DNA of 35,512 nt from Flavobacterium macrobrachii (lineage in GTDB: Bacteria; Bacteroidota; Bacteroidia; Flavobacteriales; Flavobacteriaceae): contig NZ_JACTAC010000032.1 in NCBI RefSeq assembly GCF_014486675.1, forward strand, positions 1-35,512. The letters run 5' to 3'. The stretch's first letter is position 1. Every line of letters starts with the position of its first letter. The notes under the pieces are model-generated. The model saw nothing but the letters and a program-made list of their open reading frames with translations. It ran no database searches and was not told the origin of the DNA. Positions 24,183 to 32,652 of the stretch are shown piece by piece. Position numbers and translations under genes: made by a program.

Positions 24183-25408
24183 CATAATTCATAAACCATC
24201 AAACCACTACGAAACTTTGGTTCAATATATGTACTTTTTGGTGGCATGATTAAATTGTTATCAGCCAAGGCTTTAATTTCTGAAATATCACTTGGGTAAA
24301 GCATGAAACCAACTTCAAATTCGCCTTCGTCAACCAATTCTTTTATTGTTGCAATAGATTGTTTTCCAGGAATATATTCAATACGTTCGTCGTTTCGTAA
24401 ATCTTCAATGCCAAGTAATGGTTGCAGAACTTTATCATATAGAATTTGAGCGTCTAAATTCGTTAATATTGAATTTTGATTTTTGAAATTGTCATTGATT
24501 TTATAAAAAAGTGCATAAAAACTTCCGTCGAGATACATGCCAAATTCAAATTTGCTTTGCGGTTTCCACAATTCCTGTTCTTTGTCTTTGATGATGAAAT
24601 GTTCAGAAAGTTTTTCGAGAAAATCTTCTTTGGAATAACCATTCAAATCACGAATAATTCGGTTGAATTCATAGATTTTAACTTGACTTTCCGCAATCAA
24701 AAAACTCATAAAATAGTTTAAATTCTCATTGCCTAAATGACTATCTTCATCATAAAGCATTTCTGCCGAAGCCGAACGATGATGTCCATCTGCAATATAT
24801 AATTCGGGAATTTCTTCAAACTGTTTCGCTAACCAAGCAATTTCTTCATCGGTTTCAATTTTCCAAAGCTGATGTTTTTCTTTATTGGTTGTAGAAAAAT
24901 TATAAATCGGCTGACTTTTTTTCTTTTTAAAAATCCAATCGCTTAGCGTTTCATTATCGGGATACGTAATTAAAACTGGTTCGGTATTGAAACCTGTTTG
25001 GTGTAAATAATCCTTGAAGTATTCTACACGATACTGCAAAGTGTCTTCGTGTTTTTTGATGACATTATTTTTATAATCATCTATCGAAGTTCCAGCAACA
25101 ATTCCGGTGAAAGATTGTGTTTTGGTTTTGATTTCATATAAAAAGAAAACGGATTTGTCTTCTTCCATAAAAATTCCGTCTTCTTTGAAATCTTGATATT
25201 TATGAGCAACACCTTTAAAACGTTTATCTAAAGTAATTTTCTGCGAATGCATATACGCAGGATGAATGACGTGCAAAAACGAATAGGGATTGAAACTCAA
25301 CCAAGCAGCAAGTTCCGCCGAACTATAATCGTCATAATTTCTGCAGGTTACCAAACTTACTTTATCTGAAGTTGGTCGAACGGCTTTGAAAGGGATTATT
25401 TTGCTCAT
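24182..25408 (-). CDS. DUF1015 family protein
   Basis: A 408-residue cytoplasmic protein recognised as DUF1015 from its N-terminus (IIPFKAVRPTSDKVSLV), the AAWLSFNPYSFLHVI segment, FFLYEIKTKTQSFTGIVAGTSIDDY, the strongly conserved ADGHHRSASAE at 206-216, and the C-terminal RNDERIEYIPGKQS and MLYPSDISEIKALADNNLIMPPKSTYIEPK. The D-G-H-H-R motif recalls the catalytic motif of ParB/SerK-type nucleotide-using proteins; I infer a possible phosphotransfer role, but that is not established. In many genomes DUF1015 genes lie next to serine-biosynthesis genes; here they do not. Confidence 0.85.
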   Translation of the reverse strand: MSKIIPFKAVRPTSDKVSLVTCRNYDDYSSAELAAWLSFNPYSFLHVIHPAYMHSQKITLDKRFKGVAHKYQDFKEDGIFMEEDKSVFFLYEIKTKTQSFTGIVAGTSIDDYKNNVIKKHEDTLQYRVEYFKDYLHQTGFNTEPVLITYPDNETLSDWIFKKKKSQPIYNFSTTNKEKHQLWKIETDEEIAWLAKQFEEIPELYIADGHHRSASAEMLYDEDSHLGNENLNYFMSFLIAESQVKIYEFNRIIRDLNGYSKEDFLEKLSEHFIIKDKEQELWKPQSKFEFGMYLDGSFYALFYKINDNFKNQNSILTNLDAQILYDKVLQPLLGIEDLRNDERIEYIPGKQSIATIKELVDEGEFEVGFMLYPSDISEIKALADNNLIMPPKSTYIEPKFRSGLMVYEL

Positions 25409-25415
25409 GTTTTTG

Positions 25416-25493
25416 AGTGATTAGTAATTAGTGAATAGTAATTAGCTTTTGTGAAATGACTATTCACTAATCACTTTTTACTATTTACTAAAT
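25416..25493. repeat. Inverted pair of heptamer arrays upstream of DUF1015
   Basis: Left array: AGTGATT, AGTAATT, AGTGAAT, AGTAATT (25416-25443). Right array: ACTATTC, ACTAATC, ACTTTTT, ACTATTT, ACTAAAT (25459-25493). The right units are reverse complements of the left type, so the transcript can fold into a long hairpin. The last units encode the end of the 3-hydroxybutyryl-CoA dehydrogenase. Confidence 0.7.
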
Positions 25494-26371
25494 TGAGATG
25501 AAACTTTCTCGGCTTTTTTACTTTCAGCATAATCATAGAAACCTTCACCTGATTTTACACCAAGTTTTCCTGCCATTACCATATTTACTAAAAGTGGGCA
25601 AGGAGCATATTTTGGATTTTTGAAACCATCATACATTACGTTTAAAATCGAAAGACAAACGTCTAATCCAATAAAATCGGCTAATTGCAATGGTCCCATC
25701 GGATGTGCCATTCCGAGTTTCATAACTGTGTCAATTTCTTGAACGCCGGCAACACCATTGTAAAGTGTTTCAATACTTTCGTTAATCATTGGCATTAAAA
25801 TTCTGTTGGCTACAAATCCCGGATAATCGTTTACTTCGGTTGGAGTTTTTCCTAATTTTACTGATAAATCCATGATGATTTTTGTCACTTGATCCGAAGT
25901 GTTGTAACCACGTATAATTTCGACTAATTTCATAATCGGCACCGGATTCATAAAATGCATTCCAATTACACGTTCCGGATGAACAACTTGTGCTGCAATT
26001 TGCGTGATAGAAATAGATGAAGTATTGGTTGCCAAAATCACGTTATGGTCGCAAACTTCGCTTAATTGTTTGAAGATATTTAGTTTTAGCGTTACGTTTT
26101 CTGTCGCAGCTTCAACTACTAAATCACAACCCACAACACCATCTTTGATGTCAGTGTAAGTGATTATATTTCCTATGGTTTTGTGTTTGTCTTCTTCGGA
26201 AATTGTTCCTTTAGTAACCATTCTATCAAGGTTGGAAGCAATGGTTGCCATTCCTTTTTCTAAGGATTTTTCAGAAATATCGATTAATTTTACGGTAAAA
26301 CCGCTTTGTGCAAAAGTGTGAGCAATTCCGTTGCCCATTGTTCCTGCGCCAATTACTGCAATTGTATTCAT
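25481..26371 (-). CDS. 3-hydroxybutyryl-CoA dehydrogenase
   Basis: A 296-residue NAD(P)-dependent dehydrogenase interconverting acetoacetyl-CoA and 3-hydroxybutyryl-CoA. The Rossmann motif GAGTMGNGIAHTFAQSG is at 8-24, followed by VEAATEN and ATNTSS; the catalytic pair is H139 in GMHFMNPVP and E151 in KLVEII; the C-terminal helical domain has GFVANRILMPMINE and AHPMGPLQLADFIGLD. Length and motifs fit the PaaH/Hbd family. It may serve butanoate metabolism or fatty-acid oxidation; no partner genes are adjacent. Its final residues (QFSK) overlap a heptamer array. Confidence 0.94.
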   Translation of the reverse strand: MNTIAVIGAGTMGNGIAHTFAQSGFTVKLIDISEKSLEKGMATIASNLDRMVTKGTISEEDKHKTIGNIITYTDIKDGVVGCDLVVEAATENVTLKLNIFKQLSEVCDHNVILATNTSSISITQIAAQVVHPERVIGMHFMNPVPIMKLVEIIRGYNTSDQVTKIIMDLSVKLGKTPTEVNDYPGFVANRILMPMINESIETLYNGVAGVQEIDTVMKLGMAHPMGPLQLADFIGLDVCLSILNVMYDGFKNPKYAPCPLLVNMVMAGKLGVKSGEGFYDYAESKKAEKVSSQFSK

Positions 26372-26398
26372 TATGTTTGTTTAGTTTGTTTTAGTTTG

Positions 26399-26455
26399 AA
26401 CCATTAAGAAATTAAGAAAAATTAAGGCTTAATGAAACTTAACATCTTAATGGTT
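26399..26455. repeat. ATTAAGA-type array folded as nested hairpin
   Basis: AACCATTAAGA (26399-26409) is the exact reverse complement of TCTTAATGGTT (26445-26455). Inside are more TTAAG words and the palindrome ATTAAGGCTTAAT (26421-26433). The repeated ATTAAGa unit is at roughly 7-8-bp spacing. It lies between the oxidoreductase stop and the dehydrogenase start and could act as a hairpin in RNA, but it lacks a T tail. Confidence 0.7.
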
Positions 26456-26494
26456 TAGTTCTGTTTCGAATTGTGTCTACATAGTGGACGTAAT

Positions 26495-27463
26495 CTATTT
26501 TTCATTCATTGAATCAATAATCATATAAGCAACTCGCAAAGCTTCCGTTCCGTCTTCTAAAGTTACCACTGGAGTTGTATTGTTATTTATGGCATCAGCA
26601 AAAGTCTCTAATTCGTCCAAAATGGCATTATTTGGAGAAACATCAGGATTGTTGAAGTAAATTTGCTTCTTTTCGCCTTCAGCATTTTGTAAAATCATAT
26701 CAAAATCACCTGGAACTTCTGGTGCTTCTTTCATTTTTACAACTTCACAAATTTTATCTAAATAATCAACAGAGATATAAGCATCTTTTTGAAAAAAGCG
26801 TGATTTACGCATGTTTTTCATAGAGATTCTACTCGAAGTTATGTTAGCAACACAACCATTTTCAAATTCAATTCGAGCATTAGCAATATCTGGAGATTGA
26901 CTTAAAACGGAAACACCACTTGCGTGAACCGCTTTCACTTTTGATTTTACCACACTTAAGATAGCATCAATATCATGAATCATCAAATCCAAAACCACAG
27001 GAACATCAGTTCCACGAGGATTAAACTCTGCCAATCGATGCGTTTCAATAAACATTGGGTTTTCAATTTGATCTTTCACAGCAATAAAAGCTGGATTGAA
27101 ACGTTCCACATGACCAACTTGACCTTTTACGTTGTATTCTTTTGCTAAAGCAATAATCTCTTCGGCTTCTTCAACTGTAGTCGAAATAGGTTTTTCTATA
27201 AAAACGTGTTTACCTGATTTGATGGAAACTTTAGCACATTTGTAGTGCGAAAGAGTAGGAGTTACAATGTCAATAACATCAACGGCGTGAATTAATTTGG
27301 CAATCGTGTCAAAACGTTTGTATCCAAATTCGGCGGCGATTTTTTCGGCATATTCGGGGTTTTCGTCATAAAACCCAACTAATTCATATTTTTCTGATTG
27401 ATTTAACAATCGTAAGTGTATTTTTCCAAGGTGACCTGCACCCAAAACGCCAACTTTTAGCAT
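26495..27463 (-). CDS. Gfo/Idh/MocA family oxidoreductase
   Basis: A 322-residue NAD(P)-dependent dehydrogenase. The N-terminal Rossmann fold has KVGVLGAGHLGKIHLRLL, then DIVTPTLSHY and the family motif HVFIEKPISTTVEEAEE; the C-terminal domain has GHVERFNPAF and LDLMIHDIDAILS with the H-D pair. A longer frame to a TTG at 27508 exists, but the added residues come from a GTTTCAA repeat and a promoter, so the ATG at 27463 (MLKVGVLG) is preferred. Members act on sugars, inositols or UDP-sugars; the substrate here is not identifiable. Confidence 0.92.
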   Translation of the reverse strand: MLKVGVLGAGHLGKIHLRLLNQSEKYELVGFYDENPEYAEKIAAEFGYKRFDTIAKLIHAVDVIDIVTPTLSHYKCAKVSIKSGKHVFIEKPISTTVEEAEEIIALAKEYNVKGQVGHVERFNPAFIAVKDQIENPMFIETHRLAEFNPRGTDVPVVLDLMIHDIDAILSVVKSKVKAVHASGVSVLSQSPDIANARIEFENGCVANITSSRISMKNMRKSRFFQKDAYISVDYLDKICEVVKMKEAPEVPGDFDMILQNAEGEKKQIYFNNPDVSPNNAILDELETFADAINNNTTPVVTLEDGTEALRVAYMIIDSMNEK

Positions 27464-27478
27464 AAAAATAAATTTTAT

Positions 27479-27509
27479 CAAAAATAAGATATTTGTTTCA
27501 AGTTTCAAG
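27479..27509 (-). promoter_or_regulatory. Promoter for the oxidoreductase, -33 element inside a heptamer array
   Basis: On the minus strand TATTTTTG (27486-27479) matches TAnnTTTG. A CTTG -33-like element at 27509-27506 lies 19 bp upstream, and an alternative CTTG at 27502-27499 lies 12 bp upstream; both are supplied by tandem CTTGAAA units. Transcription would start near 27475, about 12 nt before the ATG. Confidence 0.45.
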
Positions 27510-27515
27510 TTTCAG
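27495..27515. repeat. GTTTCAA heptamer array (3 units)
   Basis: GTTTCAA, GTTTCAA, GTTTCAG in exact tandem between the divergent oxidoreductase and pcm genes. The same word is found at 23437 and inside yggS. Confidence 0.8.
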
Positions 27516-27530
27516 AATTAAAGTTTTTTT

Positions 27531-27565
27531 GGAATTTGTTATTTGTATTTTGGAATTTTTACTTC
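27531..27565. repeat. GnAATTT/GTTATTT heptamer array before pcm
   Basis: Reads GGAATTT, GTTATTT, GTATTTT, GGAATTT, TTACTTC. It occupies the pcm upstream region. Confidence 0.5.
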
Positions 27566-27596
27566 TATTTTTACCAAAATTAATGTTACCCAAATT

Positions 27597-28238
27597 TTGA
27601 AAGATACAGCCAAACATCAAGGACTTAGAAATCAGTTAGCTAAGATTTTAGAAGAAAAAGGAATTACAGACAAAAGCGTTTTGGATGCCATTAAAAAAAT
27701 TCCAAGACATTTGTTCTTAAATTCTAGTTTTGAAGATTTTGCATATCAAGATAAAGCTTTTCCGATTGCTGCTGGACAAACCATTTCACAACCTTATACT
27801 GTGGCGTTTCAATCGCAGTTGCTTCAGGTGAAAAAAGATGATAAAATCCTTGAAATTGGAACAGGTTCAGGTTATCAAACCGCAGTTTTATGCATGCTTG
27901 GTGCCAAAGTTTTTTCGGTAGAAAGACAAAACGAATTGTTTAAAATCACTTCGGCTTTGTTACCAAAATTAGGTATTCGACCAAAGCATTTGTCTTTTGG
28001 CGATGGTTATAAAGGTTTGCCAAATCATGCACCGTTTGACAGTATTATTGTAACAGCTGGCGCGCCAATTATTCCAAAACCATTGATGGCACAATTGAAA
28101 ATTGGTGGAAGATTAGTTATTCCATTGGGCGAAAATGAGCAAGTTATGACAATGCTTATCCGAAAAAATGAAACTCAGTTTGAAAAACACGAATTCGGCG
28201 AATTTCGATTTGTACCACTTTTAGAAAATAAAAATTAA
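27597..28238 (+). CDS. pcm: Protein-L-isoaspartate O-methyltransferase
   Basis: A 213-residue SAM-dependent enzyme that starts repair of isomerised aspartyl residues in aged proteins. Signatures: AIKKIPRHLFL, the PCMT substrate loop AAGQTISQPYTVAFQSQLL, SAM motif I LEIGTGSGYQTAVLC, FSVERQNELF, and FDSIIVTAGAPIIPKPLMAQLKIGGRLVIPLG. The start is uncertain: homologues begin near KDTAKHQGLRNQL, and TTG at 27597 gives exactly that; an upstream TTG at 27543 would add 18 residues that derive partly from the repeat array. It is followed 16 bp later by the large transglutaminase-like gene. Confidence 0.93.
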   Translation: MKDTAKHQGLRNQLAKILEEKGITDKSVLDAIKKIPRHLFLNSSFEDFAYQDKAFPIAAGQTISQPYTVAFQSQLLQVKKDDKILEIGTGSGYQTAVLCMLGAKVFSVERQNELFKITSALLPKLGIRPKHLSFGDGYKGLPNHAPFDSIIVTAGAPIIPKPLMAQLKIGGRLVIPLGENEQVMTMLIRKNETQFEKHEFGEFRFVPLLENKN

Positions 28239-28254
28239 AACCAAACTTTATATA

Positions 28255-31200
28255 ATGAAGAAATTTCAAATTTTATTCTTGTTATTCTCAACCATTGCAT
28301 TGGCACAAACTGCTGAAAAGAAAGTTTGGGATTTGTTATTAACCAATAAAAGAACCGAAGCTCAAAAACTTTTTGAAAAAGAATTCAAAACAACTTCCGA
28401 AAGTAAAATTGAATACTTTTTACTTGGAAAAATAATAGAATTGGAAAATGGTAAATTTGATTTTGATGAAAAATTTGTCAATACTTTGGCGAAATTTCCT
28501 GAAAGCAAGTATTATTTGACTTCATTGATGAAGCAACAATTCCTTTTGGATGATATTGAAACACTAGGTTTTAATGACAATATTTATAAAAAAGTCGATA
28601 CGATGATACAATTGGATAATTTTAAAAACAATCCAATTGTAATTTATTATAAAGCGATTGCCGATAGAAATCGTAAAAATTATCAAGGTTACAATCAGTA
28701 TATCAAGCAGTTGAACGCTGTAATGAATTGGCAACTTTGTGGTACATTTGAAAATTTGAACGATAGCGGAATTGACATTGAATATGAACCAGAAATTTAT
28801 CCAAAAAACGATAAATTGTTTGATGCCAATAGCAATGGAAAAGTAGGTTGGTACAATCCAAAAGTGATGCAAAACGAAGGTTATCATACATTTTCAAACG
28901 AAGATGAATATGGAAACGGAATTATGTATTCACAGGTTTTTGCTGAAAATCCAGAAGAACGCGATGTTGTTTTTAATTTTGGGATGAGTGCTTCGCTGAA
29001 AATATTTGTAAACGATGTCGAAGTTTATGCAAATACATTGAATAAACTATCTGATTTGAATGCATACAAATTGAAGGTAAAATTGCCAAAAGGAATTAAC
29101 CGAATTTTGATAAAATCATCAATCTCTAGTGGAAATAGTTACTTCTATTTTACAGTATCTGACACCCAAAATAACATTATAGAAAACATTGTTTATCATA
29201 ATACTTATAAAGATTATGTTAAATCAACACTTCAATCTTTGAATTTAGAAGAAATCAACCCTGATTTTGAAGATTATTTGGTTAAAAAAGTAAAAGAAAA
29301 TCCAAATTCAATATTCTATAAATTCATGCTTTATGATGCATATATTCATAATAAAAAACTTGAATTAGCTGATGACGTTATCGAAGAATTAGATAAAACC
29401 TATCCAAATAGTTCTATCGTAAAAACACGTTTGGCAGAGTTTTATGCTTACAAAGAAGATGCTGCAAAGGTCAATGAAATCATAAAAAATATGGAACTTC
29501 AAGATCCAGATTATTATTATACAATTGCTACCAAAGCGCAAGATACTGAATGGTTAGGTTCAACCAGTATAGCTGAATTGGAAAAATACAGAGAAAAATC
29601 CAAAAAATTAGCAACGCCTGTTTTGAGTATTTTATATGATTTTTTAATCAACGCTAGAAATTCTAATAAAGAAGCAATGATGAAAAATGCTGAAACCATT
29701 TTGGCGGCAACTTATAATAGCGAATTCTACATTACAACTTTTGCTCCTCTATATGATTCATTAGAAAAAAATAAAGAAAAAACCATTTCAATGCTAGAAA
29801 ATTTGGTGTCTAAAACCGATAATTTTACGGCAATGTCAAAACTTATTGGTTATTATCGTGCCGCAGATAGAAAAGAAGACATGAAGCGACTTTTCTCCGA
29901 AAGAAAAAAGAATTATCCTTATTTTACTGGAGTTGCAACCGATTATATCAATTCGTTAATTGAAGATAAAAAATATAACGATGCTTTAGTAGAAATCGAT
30001 AATTCATTGGCTTTATATCCCTATTCTTATCATTTGATGGAACGAAAAGGAATGGTTTACAATTATATGAATAATGTAAAAGAAGCCGAAAAATACCTTC
30101 GTCAATCATTAGAGCATAATTCAGAAAACAGCACGTTGAGAAAACAGTTGTATGATATTACCAAAACACCTGATGAAATTGAAGAAATTGATATTAAGGA
30201 CAAATATAAATTAATTAAAGAGAGAAGAAATTCTCAAATGAAAAGCGATTATGGTGTAGTTACTTTAGTCGATGAATACATTGTAAACATTTTACCCGAA
30301 GGCGGAAGAAAGTCAAAAGTGGTTTTGATTTATGAAATAACGGGCGAAAATGGAATTGAAGAAATGAAAGAATATCGATTGAATACCTATTCAATTACGC
30401 TTCAAAAATCGGAAGTTGTTAAAAAAGACGGAAGCATTGTTCCAGCCGAAGAAGGTTCGGGAACATTAGTTTTTTCTAAGTTAGAAGTTGGCGATGTGGT
30501 TTATATCGAATATGAATCCTACAGTAATTCAACGGGACGATTTTTTAAAGATTTCAATTTAGATTGTTATTTTAATAGTACATATCCTTCGATGGAATCA
30601 ATTTTTGGCATTATCAATCCTCAAGATGTTCAATATACAAGCAAAATTTTCAACGGAACTATTACGCCAACTACCAAGAAAATAAACAATAAACTTTGCA
30701 CCATTTGGAAAAGAACTAACATTCCAGCAATACCTTTATTGGAACCAAATTCTAAAAACTATGCTGATTTAACTAATACAATCAATGTAAGTTCAATTAA
30801 ATCTTGGAAGGAAATATCCAATTGGTATTCAGATTTAGTGAAAAAAACATTGACTTTGGATAAAATTACGAAAAGCACTTTTGACCAAATTTTTCCAAAT
30901 GGCGTAACAGGTTTATCAGAAGAAATAATTGCAAAAAAAATCTATACGTATATTGAAGAAAATATAAAATACAGTTCGCAGGATTTTAGACAAAGTGGTT
31001 ATGTGCCACAAAAGCCATCAAAAACAATCACAACAAAATTGGGAGATTGCAAAGATGTTTCAACTTTATTTGTAGCCTTTTCTCAATTGGCTGGATTAAA
31101 ATCCAACTTGGTTTTGGTTTCTACCAACGATAATAGTTCAAACATGATGTCGCTTCCGTCAAAAGATTTTAACCACTGTATCGTTAGAACAATTATCAAT

Positions 31201-32001
31201 GGAAAAGAGGTTTTCTTAGAATTAACAGACAAATTTCTACCTTTCAAGTCGTTGCCAGTTTCGTTGTACAAAGCTGATGCTTTGGTAATTTCTTTTGATA
31301 AAAATGAAAACGAAAAATCATCACTTATTCAAATTCCTTTTGATAATGCTATTGTAAATCAATTGAATACAACAAGTGTTGTGACAATTACCGATAAAGA
31401 AATGAGTTTTGTCAATACTCGAAAAGTTGTTGGCGCAAACAAATCTTATTTCAACGAATTGTTTTCGAGTTCAACTACCGAAGATGTTCGTAAAAAAGAT
31501 TTGGAAGATCAATACAATTCAAAGTTGAAGAAAACCGTAAAATTACTTTCGGCTAAGTTGATTAAAAATGAAGTTTTTGACGATGCAATCGAGTTTGAAA
31601 CCCAAATTTCGGTAAGTGAAAAATTAAAAAGCGTTGGAAATCTAAAAATTATCGATATTCCATTTGTCGACAAAGTTTATACCCGAGATATCATTGCTCA
31701 AGAAACTCGAAATTATGATATAAAATACATTACCTATGAAAATAGTAACGAGTATCATTCGGTGGTAATATTGAACATTCCCGAAGGAAAAAAATTCACC
31801 GAAGTTCCAGAAAATAAAACCTTTGCGTTTAAAAAACACAGTTATGATATCGCGTTTGAATTAGTTGCTCCAAATTCATTAAAAATAACCAGAACAGTAA
31901 AAACACCTTGGGATGATATTAAAACATCTGAATATATAGATTACAAAGCTTTTGTAGAAGAAGTTTTAACCGTTGAAGAACAAGTTGTAGGTTTTAAATA
32001 G
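28255..32001 (+). CDS. Large DUF3857 / transglutaminase-like exported protein with TPR region
   Basis: A 1248-residue protein with a signal peptide (KKFQILFLLFSTIALAQ). The N-terminal half contains a beta domain (about 195-320) followed by tetratricopeptide-like helices (about 340-640). A DUF3857 domain follows (about 650-830, around VTLVDEYIVNILPEGG and KSEVVKKDGSIVPAEEG), then a transglutaminase-like core with an intact triad C932 (GDCKDVSTLF), H974 (FNHCIV) and D992 (ELTDKF), and a C-terminal beta domain. It is probably periplasmic or outer-membrane associated. The triad suggests peptide cross-linking or thiol-protease chemistry, but no substrate is known for this combination. Probably cotranscribed with pcm. 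Confidence 0.88.
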   Translation: MKKFQILFLLFSTIALAQTAEKKVWDLLLTNKRTEAQKLFEKEFKTTSESKIEYFLLGKIIELENGKFDFDEKFVNTLAKFPESKYYLTSLMKQQFLLDDIETLGFNDNIYKKVDTMIQLDNFKNNPIVIYYKAIADRNRKNYQGYNQYIKQLNAVMNWQLCGTFENLNDSGIDIEYEPEIYPKNDKLFDANSNGKVGWYNPKVMQNEGYHTFSNEDEYGNGIMYSQVFAENPEERDVVFNFGMSASLKIFVNDVEVYANTLNKLSDLNAYKLKVKLPKGINRILIKSSISSGNSYFYFTVSDTQNNIIENIVYHNTYKDYVKSTLQSLNLEEINPDFEDYLVKKVKENPNSIFYKFMLYDAYIHNKKLELADDVIEELDKTYPNSSIVKTRLAEFYAYKEDAAKVNEIIKNMELQDPDYYYTIATKAQDTEWLGSTSIAELEKYREKSKKLATPVLSILYDFLINARNSNKEAMMKNAETILAATYNSEFYITTFAPLYDSLEKNKEKTISMLENLVSKTDNFTAMSKLIGYYRAADRKEDMKRLFSERKKNYPYFTGVATDYINSLIEDKKYNDALVEIDNSLALYPYSYHLMERKGMVYNYMNNVKEAEKYLRQSLEHNSENSTLRKQLYDITKTPDEIEEIDIKDKYKLIKERRNSQMKSDYGVVTLVDEYIVNILPEGGRKSKVVLIYEITGENGIEEMKEYRLNTYSITLQKSEVVKKDGSIVPAEEGSGTLVFSKLEVGDVVYIEYESYSNSTGRFFKDFNLDCYFNSTYPSMESIFGIINPQDVQYTSKIFNGTITPTTKKINNKLCTIWKRTNIPAIPLLEPNSKNYADLTNTINVSSIKSWKEISNWYSDLVKKTLTLDKITKSTFDQIFPNGVTGLSEEIIAKKIYTYIEENIKYSSQDFRQSGYVPQKPSKTITTKLGDCKDVSTLFVAFSQLAGLKSNLVLVSTNDNSSNMMSLPSKDFNHCIVRTIINGKEVFLELTDKFLPFKSLPVSLYKADALVISFDKNENEKSSLIQIPFDNAIVNQLNTTSVVTITDKEMSFVNTRKVVGANKSYFNELFSSSTTEDVRKKDLEDQYNSKLKKTVKLLSAKLIKNEVFDDAIEFETQISVSEKLKSVGNLKIIDIPFVDKVYTRDIIAQETRNYDIKYITYENSNEYHSVVILNIPEGKKFTEVPENKTFAFKKHSYDIAFELVAPNSLKITRTVKTPWDDIKTSEYIDYKAFVEEVLTVEEQVVGFK

Positions 32002-32019
32002 AAATAAATTCAAAAAAAT

Positions 32020-32069
32020 AATCCACTAATTGTCACAAAATTTAGTGTTGATAATTGGTGGATTTTTTA
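32020..32069. terminator. Bidirectional terminator between transglutaminase gene and smpB
   Basis: A 16-bp stem with two G-T wobbles: AATCCACTAATTGTCA (32020-32035) and TGATAATTGGTGGATT (32049-32064), followed by T-rich sequence and preceded by A-rich sequence, so it can serve both converging genes. Confidence 0.8.
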
Positions 32070-32101
32070 TTTAGGATAATCCTTAATTTGAAATTCAAGA
32101 A

Positions 32102-32557
32102 TTATTTATATTCTTTTTTAATTCGAGCAATGTCACGTTTTACGTCTTGTTCTTTCAAACTTTCGCGTTTGTCATAGGTTTTCTTTCCTCTACAAAGGCC
32201 AATATCCAATTTAGCCAAACCTTTTTCGTTAGTAAAAAGTTTTAGCGGAATAATGGTCAAACCTTTGGTGTCCAAAGCGCGTTCTAGTTTTTTCAATTCT
32301 CTTCGGTTTAATAAAAGTTTACGTTCACTTTTAGCTTTATGATTAAACTGATTTCCATAAAGATATTCATCAATTTGAGTATTGATGGCAAATAATTCGC
32401 CGTTGTGAAATTCACAAAAACCTTCGGTAATATTGGCTTTGCCCAATCGGATGGATTTTATTTCTGTTCCGGTTAATACAATTCCAGCAGTATAAGTCTC
32501 GATTATTTCATAATCAAATCGAGCTCTTTTATTAAGAATATTTACTGTTTTTAACAT
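32102..32557 (-). CDS. smpB: SsrA-binding protein SmpB
   Basis: A 151-residue RNA-binding protein required for tmRNA-mediated rescue of stalled ribosomes. Signatures: [54 protein letters not shown], the [17 protein letters not shown] core, and the basic tail [20 protein letters not shown]. The frame extends upstream to 32635 but that part is a hydrophobic, non-conserved stretch read through the promoter; ATG 32557 ([13 protein letters not shown]) gives the family length. The ssrA gene is not in the window. Confidence 0.97.
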   Translation of the reverse strand: MLKTVNILNKRARFDYEIIETYTAGIVLTGTEIKSIRLGKANITEGFCEFHNGELFAINTQIDEYLYGNQFNHKAKSERKLLLNRRELKKLERALDTKGLTIIPLKLFTNEKGLAKLDIGLCRGKKTYDKRESLKEQDVKRDIARIKKEYK

Positions 32558-32563
32558 AGCGAA

Positions 32564-32571
32564 CAAATGTA
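32564..32571 (-). promoter_or_regulatory. Candidate -7 box for smpB
   Basis: On the minus strand TACATTTG matches TAnnTTTG and ends 6 bp before the ATG, implying a leader of only a few nucleotides. No good -33 match is present. Confidence 0.35.
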
Positions 32572-32652
32572 AGAACAAAACGGTAATTTTTTTGATAAAA
32601 AAGTGTGAAAAATAAATTGATAAAAAAATATTCAATCTATGATTTATGTCAG

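Noticed and set aside
27464..27508. 15-residue N-terminal extension of the oxidoreductase
   Set aside because: It starts at a TTG and is encoded by the GTTTCAA array and the -7 box; the Rossmann fold begins normally at the ATG at 27463.
23430..27565. Heptamer arrays as a CRISPR array
   Set aside because: Units are only 7 nt, have no spacers, differ between junctions, and no cas gene is present.
32558..32635. 26-residue N-terminal extension of SmpB
   Set aside because: Hydrophobic sequence unlike SmpB, reading through the candidate promoter; the family start fits ATG 32557.
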